DNA of 64,000 nt, from positions 124,001 to 188,000 of the forward strand of contig NZ_JAHA01000006.1 of NCBI RefSeq assembly GCF_000526935.1. The letters run 5' to 3'. The notes under the pieces are model-generated. The model worked only from the letters and a program-made list of their open reading frames with translations. It did no database searches and was not told where the DNA came from. The stretch comes from Butyrivibrio sp. FCS014 (lineage in GTDB: Bacteria; Bacillota; Clostridia; Lachnospirales; Lachnospiraceae). A program made the translations under genes and the position numbers. Shown in pieces: positions 36,351 to 44,093 of the stretch (the first letter of the stretch is position 1; the number at the start of each line of letters is the position of its first letter).

Positions 36351-36377
36351 CGAAGTCTCTTTTTCATGGAGGTAGCA

Positions 36378-37397
36378 ATGATTACAGTTAGCCTGTGCAT
36401 GATAGTGAAAAATGAGGAAAAGAATCTGAAAAAGTGCCTTGAGAGCCTTAAGGGCATCGTGGATGAGATGATAGTGGTGGACACCGGCTCCACGGACAAA
36501 ACCGTGGAAATCGCCAAGGAATTCGGGGCAAAGGTCGAGTACTTTAAATGGGTGGATGACTTCAGCAAAGCCAGAAACTACGCCTTTTCCCTTGCAAGCT
36601 GCGACTACATCTATTCTGCAGATGCCGACGAGGAGCTGGATGAGGAGAATCGCCTAAGGTTCATTCAGCTGAAAAAAGACATCGAGGAGCTGGACATAGA
36701 TATCGTGCAGATGTATTACACCAATCAGCTCTCCTTCAGAACGGTATACAACTTTGACCGGGAGCTTCGACCCAAGCTATTTAAGCGGGTCAGAAACTTT
36801 GTGTGGGAGGATCCCATTCACGAGCAGGTTATTCTGGACCCGGTTGTTGTTAACAGCGATATTGAGATCATTCACAGGCCTTCAGAGAACCATGGGAAAA
36901 GAGATCTCGAAGCTTTCCGTAAGACGGTGAAGGAGGGAAGGCGACTGTCAAAGCGGCTTCACGGCATGTACGCCAGAGAGCTTTTTATGGCGGGGGATGA
37001 CGAGGACTTTATAAAGGCCAAAGACTTTTTTGCCGGGGCGGTTCTGGATACCGAGAGGAGTCTTGACGAGATAAAGGAAGCCAGCTGCGTTCTGGCTCAC
37101 ATAGCTATTTTGGAGAAGGATGTTGCGGCGCTTTTAAAGTACACCCTTAAGGATGCCATAACCGAGATGTCCGCTGAGATGTGCTATGAACTGGGGGATT
37201 ACTATTTTGCCGTAGACGACCTGGATGAGGCCATTGTCTGGTACTACAATGCAGCTTATGAGTGCGGAAGTATCCTTGACGCCAGAAGGAGCGGTGTGAT
37301 GCCGCGTCTTGCCCTCGCAAAGTGCTACAGAAAGCTTGGGAACGAAGAACAGGCTGCGGACTACGAGAGAGAAGCCGGGGAGATTGAAGATGCCTGA
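36378..37397 (+). CDS. Family 2 glycosyltransferase with C-terminal helical repeats
   Basis: The ATG at 36378 follows GGAGG; an earlier in-frame ATG (36366) overlaps that site. The 339-residue product begins ITVSLCMIVKNEEKNLKKCL and carries VVDTGSTDKTVEIAKEFGA and SADADEELDEEN, the nucleotide and metal sites of the group that includes SunS-like enzymes. The part after about residue 210 forms TPR-like helices (LAHIAILEKDVAALLKYTL). Such enzymes add sugars to proteins or surface glycans. It starts a run of overlapping genes: the next starts eight bases before its end. Confidence 0.87.
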   Translation: MITVSLCMIVKNEEKNLKKCLESLKGIVDEMIVVDTGSTDKTVEIAKEFGAKVEYFKWVDDFSKARNYAFSLASCDYIYSADADEELDEENRLRFIQLKKDIEELDIDIVQMYYTNQLSFRTVYNFDRELRPKLFKRVRNFVWEDPIHEQVILDPVVVNSDIEIIHRPSENHGKRDLEAFRKTVKEGRRLSKRLHGMYARELFMAGDDEDFIKAKDFFAGAVLDTERSLDEIKEASCVLAHIAILEKDVAALLKYTLKDAITEMSAEMCYELGDYYFAVDDLDEAIVWYYNAAYECGSILDARRSGVMPRLALAKCYRKLGNEEQAADYEREAGEIEDA

Positions 37398-38268
37398 GAA
37401 AAAAGTCGCCATTGTCACCGGAGCTTTCGGGTTTGCCGGTGCAAATCTGGTGGAACATCTTGCTGAGCAGGATTATGAGGTTTACGCCATCGGACGAAGG
37501 ACATCATCACATAACGAAAGACTGAAAGACCTTAATATCCACAAGGTCTTTCTTGATATGGAGGAATATGAACAGCTTATCTGCAGGCTTCCCGAGGATA
37601 TCGAGGGAGAGGTGAAATTCTTTCATCTGGCCTGGGGCGGTGACAGGAACGATGAGAAAATCCAGATGCGAAACGTGAATGGGGCGATGGCAGCCCTTAA
37701 GTGTGCGCTGGAGCTTAATGAAAACCTTAAGAAGAGGGGCACCGGCAGCCTTAAGTTTATAGGCATCGGATCTCAGGCGGAGGTTGATCCCATCACCGAA
37801 TACGGTAAGCACAAGGCCATGGCTTATGAGCTTCTGGCAAAAGAGGCAGCGCAGAATAACCTGGACTTTGTCTGGGCAAGGCTCTTTAGCCTTATTGGCA
37901 AATATGAGCCTGATGGCAGGATGCTGCCGGATCTTGTAAAAAATTTAAGACAGGGGAAGGTCTTCTACTTAAGTTCCTGTGAGCAGAACTGGGATTATCT
38001 TGATGCAGAGGATGCAGCGCAGGCTTTAAGGCTCATTGGAGAAAAGGGGAAAAACGGCAGAGTCTATGATGTGGCCAGAGGTGAAGCCAAACCTCTTAAG
38101 GACTATGTGGAGGAAGCTGCGGATATTCTGGGGGCTGACAGGGGGCTTCTTCATTTCGGAGAAGTGGAAAAACCCTTTGTATATCTTGATCCTTCCGTAG
38201 AGAAGCTTAGGGAGGATACGGGGTGGACCCCGTTTGTTTCATTTCGCGATAGTGTGCTAAAATATTGA
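37390..38268 (+). CDS. NAD-dependent epimerase/dehydratase (extended SDR family)
   Basis: The start is the ATG at 37390, which overlaps the previous gene by eight bases and has GGGGAG upstream. The 292-residue product has an N-terminal Rossmann motif VTGAFGFAGANL. Instead of the common YxxxK the catalytic pair appears in YGKHKAMAYE, which keeps the Tyr-x-x-x-Lys spacing (YGKHK). The rest reads WDYLDAEDAAQALRLIGEKG and RVYDVARGE, as in nucleotide-sugar epimerases and reductases. It likely modifies a nucleotide sugar for the adjacent glycosyltransferases. The precise sugar is unknown. Confidence 0.85.
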   Translation: MPEKKVAIVTGAFGFAGANLVEHLAEQDYEVYAIGRRTSSHNERLKDLNIHKVFLDMEEYEQLICRLPEDIEGEVKFFHLAWGGDRNDEKIQMRNVNGAMAALKCALELNENLKKRGTGSLKFIGIGSQAEVDPITEYGKHKAMAYELLAKEAAQNNLDFVWARLFSLIGKYEPDGRMLPDLVKNLRQGKVFYLSSCEQNWDYLDAEDAAQALRLIGEKGKNGRVYDVARGEAKPLKDYVEEAADILGADRGLLHFGEVEKPFVYLDPSVEKLREDTGWTPFVSFRDSVLKY

Positions 38269-38292
38269 TATAGGCTTGGAAAAGAGACTTTT

Positions 38293-39780
38293 ATGCTGGA
38301 AAGACTTGGTGAACTGATAGCCGGTGGTGAACTACGGGAAGCTTTATATGAGTTTCAGGAACAGCTCCTTCACATGGACAGTATGGCTCCGAAGGAGGCT
38401 TCAAAACTGTGCGTTTATGAAGCCACCCTCTGGGAATCGCTTGAGGACAGCTGCGCGGAGTTTGATGCCATAGCCAAAGGCCTTTCCTACAATCAGAAAG
38501 AGTATGAGCTCTTTTACATGCTGGGGCTTTATTACATCAATATCAACATAGATAAGTCCTATCTTTGCATGGAGATGGCTCTTTTCTATTGCACCGAAAG
38601 TGAGGATGCGGAAGTTATAAGCGATGCACTGGAAGAGCTTAAGAGTAATCCGGCTTTGAGGGTCCGCAATGTCAGCATCATGATCCTGTCCTACAATGAC
38701 CTTGAGATCATGAAGGAATGTCTTGATTCCATAGAAGAGACCATGCCAAAGGGCAGTTTCGAGGTTGTGGTGGTGGACAATGCCTCCACTGAGGAAGGCA
38801 TTTCGGAATTCTTAAGAAGCAGGAGGGAAAGTGCTTCCTATAACTTCGTACTTATAGAGAACGATGAGAACCTGGGATTTTCCAGGGGCTGCAACATCGG
38901 TGCGGCGGCCTGCGATCCCGGCAACGATATTTTCTTTTTGAATAATGATACCGTTCTTACCCCCAATGCTCTGTTCTTCCTTAGAATGGGACTATATGAG
39001 GACAGGAATGTGGGAGCTACGGGAGCCTGCTCCAACAGTGCTCTTTTGCAGGAGATTCCAAAGGCCGAACTGTCACAATACGGCTCGGGAAAAGAGGCAG
39101 TGATGAAATATGCTGCTTCAAGAAGCGTTCCCATGGTAAATCCCTATGCAAAAAGGTTCAGGCTTACGGGGTATGCCATGCTGGTATCAAGGGATGCCAT
39201 AAAGGCGGTGGCACCGGACCTAAAGGTCTTCGACGAGTTCTTTTCACCGGCTTACTTTGAAGATGATGACCTGGGATTCCGCATAGCAAGGGCGGGCTTT
39301 AAGCAGTACCTGTGCCTTAACAGCTTTATCTACCATCAGGGAGGAAGCGGCTTTGGCGGAAATAATGACCTGATGGAGCAGAGCCGCAATAAGTTTATCG
39401 ACAAATGGGGCTTTGATATCTGGGGATTCTGCGAGCCATGGTTTGAAGCCGCGGATGAAGCCATTGAGGTGGCAGGTAGATTTGATGTTCCCATCAGGAT
39501 AATTGATTTTACCTGCGGTATGGGAGCTACAGCCTCCTATATCAAGCAGCACTGTCCTCTGGCATTTGTTGCCGGAGTGTGCAGAAGCTCCATAGAGGCC
39601 AGTGTGGCAAGAAACATGGCGGATGAAGTGGTATGGGGAGAGATAAATACCGTAAGGCTTCCCTGGAAGCCGCATACTTTTGATATAGCTCTGGCAGACA
39701 AAGAATATGTCAGCGACGGAAGGATTGCAGAGTGCCTTAAGATAGGCGGTATCCGGATATTATACTCTACGCAGGAGTGA
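38293..39780 (+). CDS. Family 2 glycosyltransferase with N-terminal helical and C-terminal methyltransferase-like parts
   Basis: The 495-residue product has three parts. Residues 1-125 are helical, with repeats like those of the glycosyltransferase at 36378. A GT2 domain follows: VSIMILSYNDLEIMKECL, then VVVVDNASTEEG and FFLNNDTVLTPNALF, typical of rhamnosyltransferase-like enzymes. The last 100 residues (IIDFTCGMGATASYIKQHCP, then DIALADKEYV) look like a shortened S-adenosylmethionine methyltransferase fold, which may have become non-catalytic. The gene lies 25 bases after the epimerase and probably belongs to the same operon. Confidence 0.82.
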   Translation: MLERLGELIAGGELREALYEFQEQLLHMDSMAPKEASKLCVYEATLWESLEDSCAEFDAIAKGLSYNQKEYELFYMLGLYYININIDKSYLCMEMALFYCTESEDAEVISDALEELKSNPALRVRNVSIMILSYNDLEIMKECLDSIEETMPKGSFEVVVVDNASTEEGISEFLRSRRESASYNFVLIENDENLGFSRGCNIGAAACDPGNDIFFLNNDTVLTPNALFFLRMGLYEDRNVGATGACSNSALLQEIPKAELSQYGSGKEAVMKYAASRSVPMVNPYAKRFRLTGYAMLVSRDAIKAVAPDLKVFDEFFSPAYFEDDDLGFRIARAGFKQYLCLNSFIYHQGGSGFGGNNDLMEQSRNKFIDKWGFDIWGFCEPWFEAADEAIEVAGRFDVPIRIIDFTCGMGATASYIKQHCPLAFVAGVCRSSIEASVARNMADEVVWGEINTVRLPWKPHTFDIALADKEYVSDGRIAECLKIGGIRILYSTQE

Positions 39781-39786
39781 TGATAC

Positions 39787-40425
39787 ATGAAGAATTACCT
39801 TATCCAGATCCAGACAAATTTCAACAGGGACAGCAATGAGAAAATGCTGGTCTTTGTGGACGACAGAGAGCTCTATGAGGCTAAACCCATGGAGACGATC
39901 TCTTTTATATTGAATGAAGGCTTCCATATGATCAGGTTCAGGTATAAGATCAGGGACAAGCTTATGCCTCTTCTGGTTTCCTCGAGCTATGCCATCGCAG
40001 CCAATTACAATTCCCTTTCGGGCCTTATAGAGGTGAATATCCGCAAAACTCCGGATTCGGAAGAGGGTGTCAGCGATGCAGATCTTAATTATGTTTCACT
40101 GACTAAGCCCTCAGTGGTGTCGGAAGAAGGCAGAAGGGGACTTGATGTTGCCATCGAGGACGATGACCCCATCTATGTCTTTAACGGAACCAGCGGCCTG
40201 AAGGAAGGGGTTCTTCGTATATACGAAAAGAGATTGGAATTTGCCACAGCCAGGGACCTCAAAATAGAAACGGTCCGCTATGCAAATGTGGTGGCAGTTA
40301 AGCCTAAAATGGGCTCTATAGACGTACAATGTGAGGGAAATGTTCATAAAGTTTATAGTATTCCGAAAGAAAACTACAATGAGGTTATAGCATTTTTGAA
40401 CAATAGAATTGCCAAAGAGCAATAA
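39787..40425 (+). CDS. Protein of unknown function with a PH-like C-terminal region
   Basis: The 212-residue soluble protein is not one I recognise. The N-terminal 85 residues alternate strand-like segments (KMLVFVDDRELYEAKPMETI, then FHMIRFRYKIRDKLMPLLVS). A charged linker of about 45 residues follows. The C-terminal 85 residues look like a small beta-barrel with a final helix (GVLRIYEKRLEFATARDLKI, then YNEVIAFLNNRIAKEQ), resembling bacterial PH-like domains. It has no signal peptide. It lies seven bases after the glycosyltransferase and ends the operon before a strong terminator, so a role with the glycosylation enzymes is likely. Confidence 0.65.
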   Translation: MKNYLIQIQTNFNRDSNEKMLVFVDDRELYEAKPMETISFILNEGFHMIRFRYKIRDKLMPLLVSSSYAIAANYNSLSGLIEVNIRKTPDSEEGVSDADLNYVSLTKPSVVSEEGRRGLDVAIEDDDPIYVFNGTSGLKEGVLRIYEKRLEFATARDLKIETVRYANVVAVKPKMGSIDVQCEGNVHKVYSIPKENYNEVIAFLNNRIAKEQ

Positions 40426-40478
40426 AAGAGCGTGCATGGTTTCACGGCCTTACTAAATATCACGCATAAACAGATGAT

Positions 40479-40508
40479 AAACAGCACTTCGGTGCTGTTT
40501 GTTTTTTC
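40479..40508 (+). terminator. Terminator of the glycosylation operon
   Basis: AAACAGCAC (40479-40487), a TTCG tetraloop and GTGCTGTTT (40492-40500), followed by GTTTTTT. Confidence 0.93.
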
Positions 40509-40800
40509 GTATATTTTCCAAAAATTTACGAAATCCAGTATATATCGAAAGGTTTTTTGTTATCGCTAAAAAGTCTTTTATTCTAACAACGAATTGTGAA
40601 AAAAGTGTGAACACTTTCGCAAATTCTTGTTACCTGATGCATTTTCGTGAAAATGCCAAAAAACAGTGGTCAATCCGTCTAAAATTTTATTCGAAAATTC
40701 CCCTAAAAAGTGAATGACGAAAAATCGTCTATGTGTTATTCTATTATCTGCAAAAGGGAAAGAATTTTCACAAGAAAAAAATAAAACAGGAGGTAGCAAC
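40509..40800 (+). promoter_or_regulatory. AT-rich regulatory region with four short perfect palindromes
   Basis: This stretch before the helix-turn-helix gene has no coding frame that I trust. It contains AAAGTGT-GA-ACACTTT (40602-40617), GCATTTTC-GT-GAAAATGC (40639-40656), an AATTTT...GAAAATT repeat (40683-40699) and GACGA-AAAA-TCGTC (40716-40729). An extended -10, TGTTATTCT (40734-40742), gives a plausible promoter. The palindromes could be operators for the protein that follows. Confidence 0.5.
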
Positions 40801-41136
40801 ATGACAAAGGCTGAAATTTTAAAAAGAGAAATCCTTTCACAGTATAAAAGTGTTAGACAGTTTGCAATAGATATGTCTATTCCATACAGTACACTTGTTA
40901 CAGCATTAGATAGGGGAATTGAGGGAATGGCTTACGGTACAGTTATCAAAATGTGTGATCGTCTTAATCTTAATCCTGTGGATTTCTCAACACTTGAGCA
41001 GGGTACAGACCTTGGCAAGAAGATCGTTGAGAACCGTGTAATGCAGCAGTACGTTAAGCTCAACAAGGCCGGACGTAAGAAGATCCTTGACATGATGGGA
41101 GACTTCTCTCAGCTTGATAAGTACCAGGCAGACTGA
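40801..41136 (+). CDS. Small helix-turn-helix regulator (XRE type)
   Basis: The 111-residue product has a Cro/CI-type helix-turn-helix at about residues 10-65: SVRQFAIDMSIPYSTLVTALDRG, in which helix 2 and the recognition helix are clear, then VIKMCDRLNLNPVDF. The C-terminal part (NKAGRKKILDMMGDFSQL) is the short helix often seen in regulators of this kind in Lachnospiraceae. I chose the ATG at 40801, which has CAGGAGG seven bases upstream; upstream in-frame codons lie in AT-rich non-coding sequence. It stands alone between a palindrome-rich region and a terminator. Its target is unknown. Confidence 0.85.
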   Translation: MTKAEILKREILSQYKSVRQFAIDMSIPYSTLVTALDRGIEGMAYGTVIKMCDRLNLNPVDFSTLEQGTDLGKKIVENRVMQQYVKLNKAGRKKILDMMGDFSQLDKYQAD

Positions 41137-41184
41137 TAGACCTGTGACAGGAAATGATTTTTCCTAAATCTGAAAAATGAAATG

Positions 41185-41231
41185 AAAAGGCTTTGCGGAT
41201 TTGATATAATGGATTCCGCAAAGCCTTTTTT
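41185..41231 (+). terminator. Terminator after the regulator gene, with a -10 element in its loop
   Basis: A perfect 15-pair stem, AAAAGGCTTTGCGGA (41185-41199) with TCCGCAAAGCCTTTT (41215-41229), has a 15-base loop and ends in a T run. The loop carries TGATATAAT (41202-41210), an extended -10 element. Confidence 0.85.
41202..41210 (+). promoter_or_regulatory. Extended -10 element for glf inside the terminator loop
   Basis: TG-A-TATAAT with no clear -35. Transcription would begin near 41217, in the right arm of the hairpin, so the new transcript could not form the terminator. Confidence 0.55.
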
Positions 41232-41243
41232 GGAGGAAAAATA

Positions 41244-42416
41244 ATGAAATACGATTATCTGGTAGTTGGAGCAGGTCTGTTCGGAGCGGTATTCGCCCGG
41301 GAGATGGCAGACAAGGGAAAAAGCGTTCTTGTTATCGACAAGAGAGATCATATAGGCGGCAATATTTATACTAAAGAGCGGATGGGCATTAATGTTCACA
41401 TGTACGGAGCCCATATTTTCCATACCTCGGACAGAGAGGTTTGGGATTATATAAACCGTTTCTGCGAGTTCAATAATTACATCAACAGTCCCGTGGCTGT
41501 TTACAAGGATGAGCTCTATAATCTTCCTTTTAATATGAATACCTTCAGCAAGATGTGGGGAATTAAGACCCCTGAGGAAGCAAAGAAGATCATAGATGAT
41601 CAGGCATCCGCTGAGGTTTCACGGATCATGGCAGAGAAGAACACAGACTCTTTTGAACCTGAGAATCTTGAGGAGCAGGCCCTTAGCCTTGCGGGAAGAG
41701 ATATCTATGAGAAGCTGGTAAAGGGCTATACGGAGAAACAGTGGGGAAGAGACTGCAAGGACCTTCCGGCCTTTATCATCAAGAGACTTCCCATGAGATT
41801 TGTTTACGACAACAATTATTTCAACGATCGCTATCAGGGAATTCCCGAGGGCGGATACACCGCTGTAGTGGAGAAAATCTTAACCAGCGATAAGGGAAGC
41901 ATCACTGTCAAGACCGGTACAGACTACTATGATTTTGTGAAGATGGAAGGCAAGCTCCCTGCAAGACCTTTCGAATCCGTAAACGGCGACAGCTTTGACA
42001 AGATACTGTTCACGGGCATGATAGATGAGTTCTTCGGATATCAGCTGGGAACCCTTGAATACAGATCACTTAAATTCAAGACAAAAGAGCTGCCTGATAC
42101 CGATAATTTCCAGGGCAATGCCGTGGTCAACTACACTGAGAGGGAGGTTCCCTATACAAGGATCATCGAGCATAAGCACTTTGAATTCGGAAAGGGAAAC
42201 GGAACCATCATTACCTACGAGTATCCTGCCACCTGGAAGATAGGTGATGAGCCCTATTATCCCATGAACGATGAGGCCAACAACAGCCTTTACGAGAAAT
42301 ATACAGAGCTGGCTAAGGAGTATCCCGATATTCTCTTTGGAGGAAGACTTGGACAGTACAAGTACTACAACATGGATCAGGTTATAAGAGCGGCCCTTGA
42401 TATGAGCAGAACTTAA
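41244..42416 (+). CDS. glf: UDP-galactopyranose mutase
   Basis: The 390-residue flavoprotein interconverts UDP-galactopyranose and UDP-galactofuranose, the donor for galactofuranose in surface glycans. The FAD site is VVGAGLFGAVFAREM near residue 8, followed by VLVIDKRDHIGGNIYT. Family motifs NVHMYGAHIFHTSDREVWDY and GYTEKQWGRDCKDLPAFIIK, and the C-terminal FGGRLGQYKYYNMDQVI, are all present. The ATG has TGGAGGA upstream. It is monocistronic, with the promoter nested in the preceding terminator, and it lies among glycosyltransferase genes. Confidence 0.97.
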   Translation: MKYDYLVVGAGLFGAVFAREMADKGKSVLVIDKRDHIGGNIYTKERMGINVHMYGAHIFHTSDREVWDYINRFCEFNNYINSPVAVYKDELYNLPFNMNTFSKMWGIKTPEEAKKIIDDQASAEVSRIMAEKNTDSFEPENLEEQALSLAGRDIYEKLVKGYTEKQWGRDCKDLPAFIIKRLPMRFVYDNNYFNDRYQGIPEGGYTAVVEKILTSDKGSITVKTGTDYYDFVKMEGKLPARPFESVNGDSFDKILFTGMIDEFFGYQLGTLEYRSLKFKTKELPDTDNFQGNAVVNYTEREVPYTRIIEHKHFEFGKGNGTIITYEYPATWKIGDEPYYPMNDEANNSLYEKYTELAKEYPDILFGGRLGQYKYYNMDQVIRAALDMSRT

Positions 42417-42442
42417 GTGACACTGATAACATAAAACATGAA

Positions 42443-42501
42443 GAATGCCCCGGGCGGATTACGCTCGGGGCATTCCTGTTGCCGAAACGCTCATCGGCAA
42501 C
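42443..42501 (+). terminator. Hairpins after glf
   Basis: GAATGCCCCGGGCG with CGC-CGGGGCATTC (42443-42475) is a strong stem, though its T run is poor. A second perfect repeat, GTTGCCGA (42478-42485) with TCGGCAAC (42494-42501), follows. The pair probably ends transcription from glf. Confidence 0.65.
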
Positions 42502-42552
42502 TATATCAATTCAAGCCGTTTCTGCTGCAGCAGATCGGCTGAAGCGCCATAC

Positions 42553-43854
42553 TCAGCAATAGTTGTTGAACATCATGCCTGAGTATTCGCTTGTGATATA
42601 CGGGTTATTTGTGTCGCGGCTGTCAGGATTTCTATAATTCACGACAGGCCTGTCAACATATTTCATGGGGTCAACGGATATATCTTTTGCCTTATCTATA
42701 AGTGCTGAAGCAAATTTGTTGACCGGATCGAGAGAAGCTGAACTTGCACTGCTTTCAACTGCCTGCTTTAAGAGCTCCTCATCTATGGAAAGGGTTCCGT
42801 TTCCTTCAAGTTTGATTCCGATATCTTCTGCATGAGCCAGATGCTGCTGCGCAAGACCTATAAGCTCTGATTTGAGCTTGGAGCTCTTGAACTTGGCATC
42901 TTCTATACCGCCGGCATCCTCAACAAATTTGTTGTAGGCTTCCACCAGAGAGGATACATGTCCGATAAGAGCTTCGTTATCGCGCTTGATACCTACATGT
43001 ATGGGACTTGCGGAATCGGTAACGGATTTAAGGTTGATATCGAACTTGCCGCCTACGGTGAAATGATTGGATACCGCAACCTTCTCCTCACCGTTTAAAG
43101 TAAAGTGAGCATTGGCTGCAGGAGCGGCTACCATGTTAAGTCCAAGATATTCAACACTTCCGGTTGCAAGACCGCTGGAGGATTCATAGATCTCAAACTG
43201 GCTGGTCTGCCCGGTCTTAAGTCCGGTGTGGGTGGAAGTGATCTCTATCGCAGAACGGTTGCCTTCCTCTATTACGGAGGCGCTGATGCCTATTCCTGCT
43301 TTATTGATCAGCTTTTCAAGCTTCTGCTGTATGTCAATGTTCCTGTCGGTATTGTAGATTCCGAACTGGAACTCATATTCCTGCTCATTGACCCTTACGT
43401 CAAATGCATAGTTCTCAGCGGGAAGTGAAGAGGAATCCTTGGGAAGGAACCTGCCTCTGTTCACCTGGCTTTGTGCCAGTGAAGAAACTTCGATATCAAA
43501 ACCTAAATTGCCGATATCCTGATCCGGAGAGTCGCCAATATAGGATGCCTGAACTTTGTCTTCGTCGGTTGTAAAAGCAGAAGAATGATTGAGTGAGGAT
43601 CGATCAGCCTGTCCGCCGAGCTTCATAATATCACCCTGAAGCTGACGAGCTTTCTCTTTTATATCAATCGCATCATTGCGTGAAGCGTCATCATCCGTGA
43701 GTAGATAAAGAGGGGACTTCTTGTTGATCCTGGCGATAGATTTGTACACGTCGCGTAACTCATCTTTACGATGAGCGTCGGCCTGTGTCACATCTTTGGA
43801 TACATAGTCTTGTATGAAATGGTTGTAAGCGCCATTTAAAGAAATGCCTGCCAT
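42553..43854 (-). CDS. FliD-like flagellar hook-associated protein
   Basis: The 433-residue product resembles the flagellar cap protein FliD (HAP2): a segment DIEVSSLAQSQVNRGRF, then YAFDVRVNEQEYEFQFGIY, and LEKLINKAGIGISASVIEEG followed by IEITSTHTG, which match FliD_N. The C-terminal region with LIGHVSSLVEAYNKFVEDAGG matches the FliD_C start. It is shorter than usual and the last third is diverged, ending in an unusual Tyr-Cys. AAGGAGG precedes the ATG. The protein would be exported and cap the filament or a related appendage. No other flagellar structural gene is nearby. Confidence 0.75.
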   Translation of the reverse strand: MAGISLNGAYNHFIQDYVSKDVTQADAHRKDELRDVYKSIARINKKSPLYLLTDDDASRNDAIDIKEKARQLQGDIMKLGGQADRSSLNHSSAFTTDEDKVQASYIGDSPDQDIGNLGFDIEVSSLAQSQVNRGRFLPKDSSSLPAENYAFDVRVNEQEYEFQFGIYNTDRNIDIQQKLEKLINKAGIGISASVIEEGNRSAIEITSTHTGLKTGQTSQFEIYESSSGLATGSVEYLGLNMVAAPAANAHFTLNGEEKVAVSNHFTVGGKFDINLKSVTDSASPIHVGIKRDNEALIGHVSSLVEAYNKFVEDAGGIEDAKFKSSKLKSELIGLAQQHLAHAEDIGIKLEGNGTLSIDEELLKQAVESSASSASLDPVNKFASALIDKAKDISVDPMKYVDRPVVNYRNPDSRDTNNPYITSEYSGMMFNNYC

Positions 43855-44030
43855 ATATGCCCCTCCTTTCTTCCGTGATATCCGTACGCGTTATATCTTC
43901 TACCATTCCATTGGTATCAGTCGTACGAGGGCAAATAAAGCCACGTTTAGTTACCTACATCATACTAAATCAAAATCAAATGTCAATTGATTTATTACAA
44001 ATTTCCGAGAGTTTATGATTTATTTATAAA

Positions 44031-44059
44031 TTGCAACCCCGGGTCCGTTATATTATCAT
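44031..44059 (+). promoter_or_regulatory. Promoter of the membrane glycosyltransferase operon
   Basis: TTGCAA (44031-44036), a 17-base spacer and TATCAT (44054-44059). This excludes in-frame start codons upstream of 44060. Confidence 0.6.
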
Positions 44060-44093
44060 AATTCTTGTATCAAAAATAAGGAAAAAGTCTATT

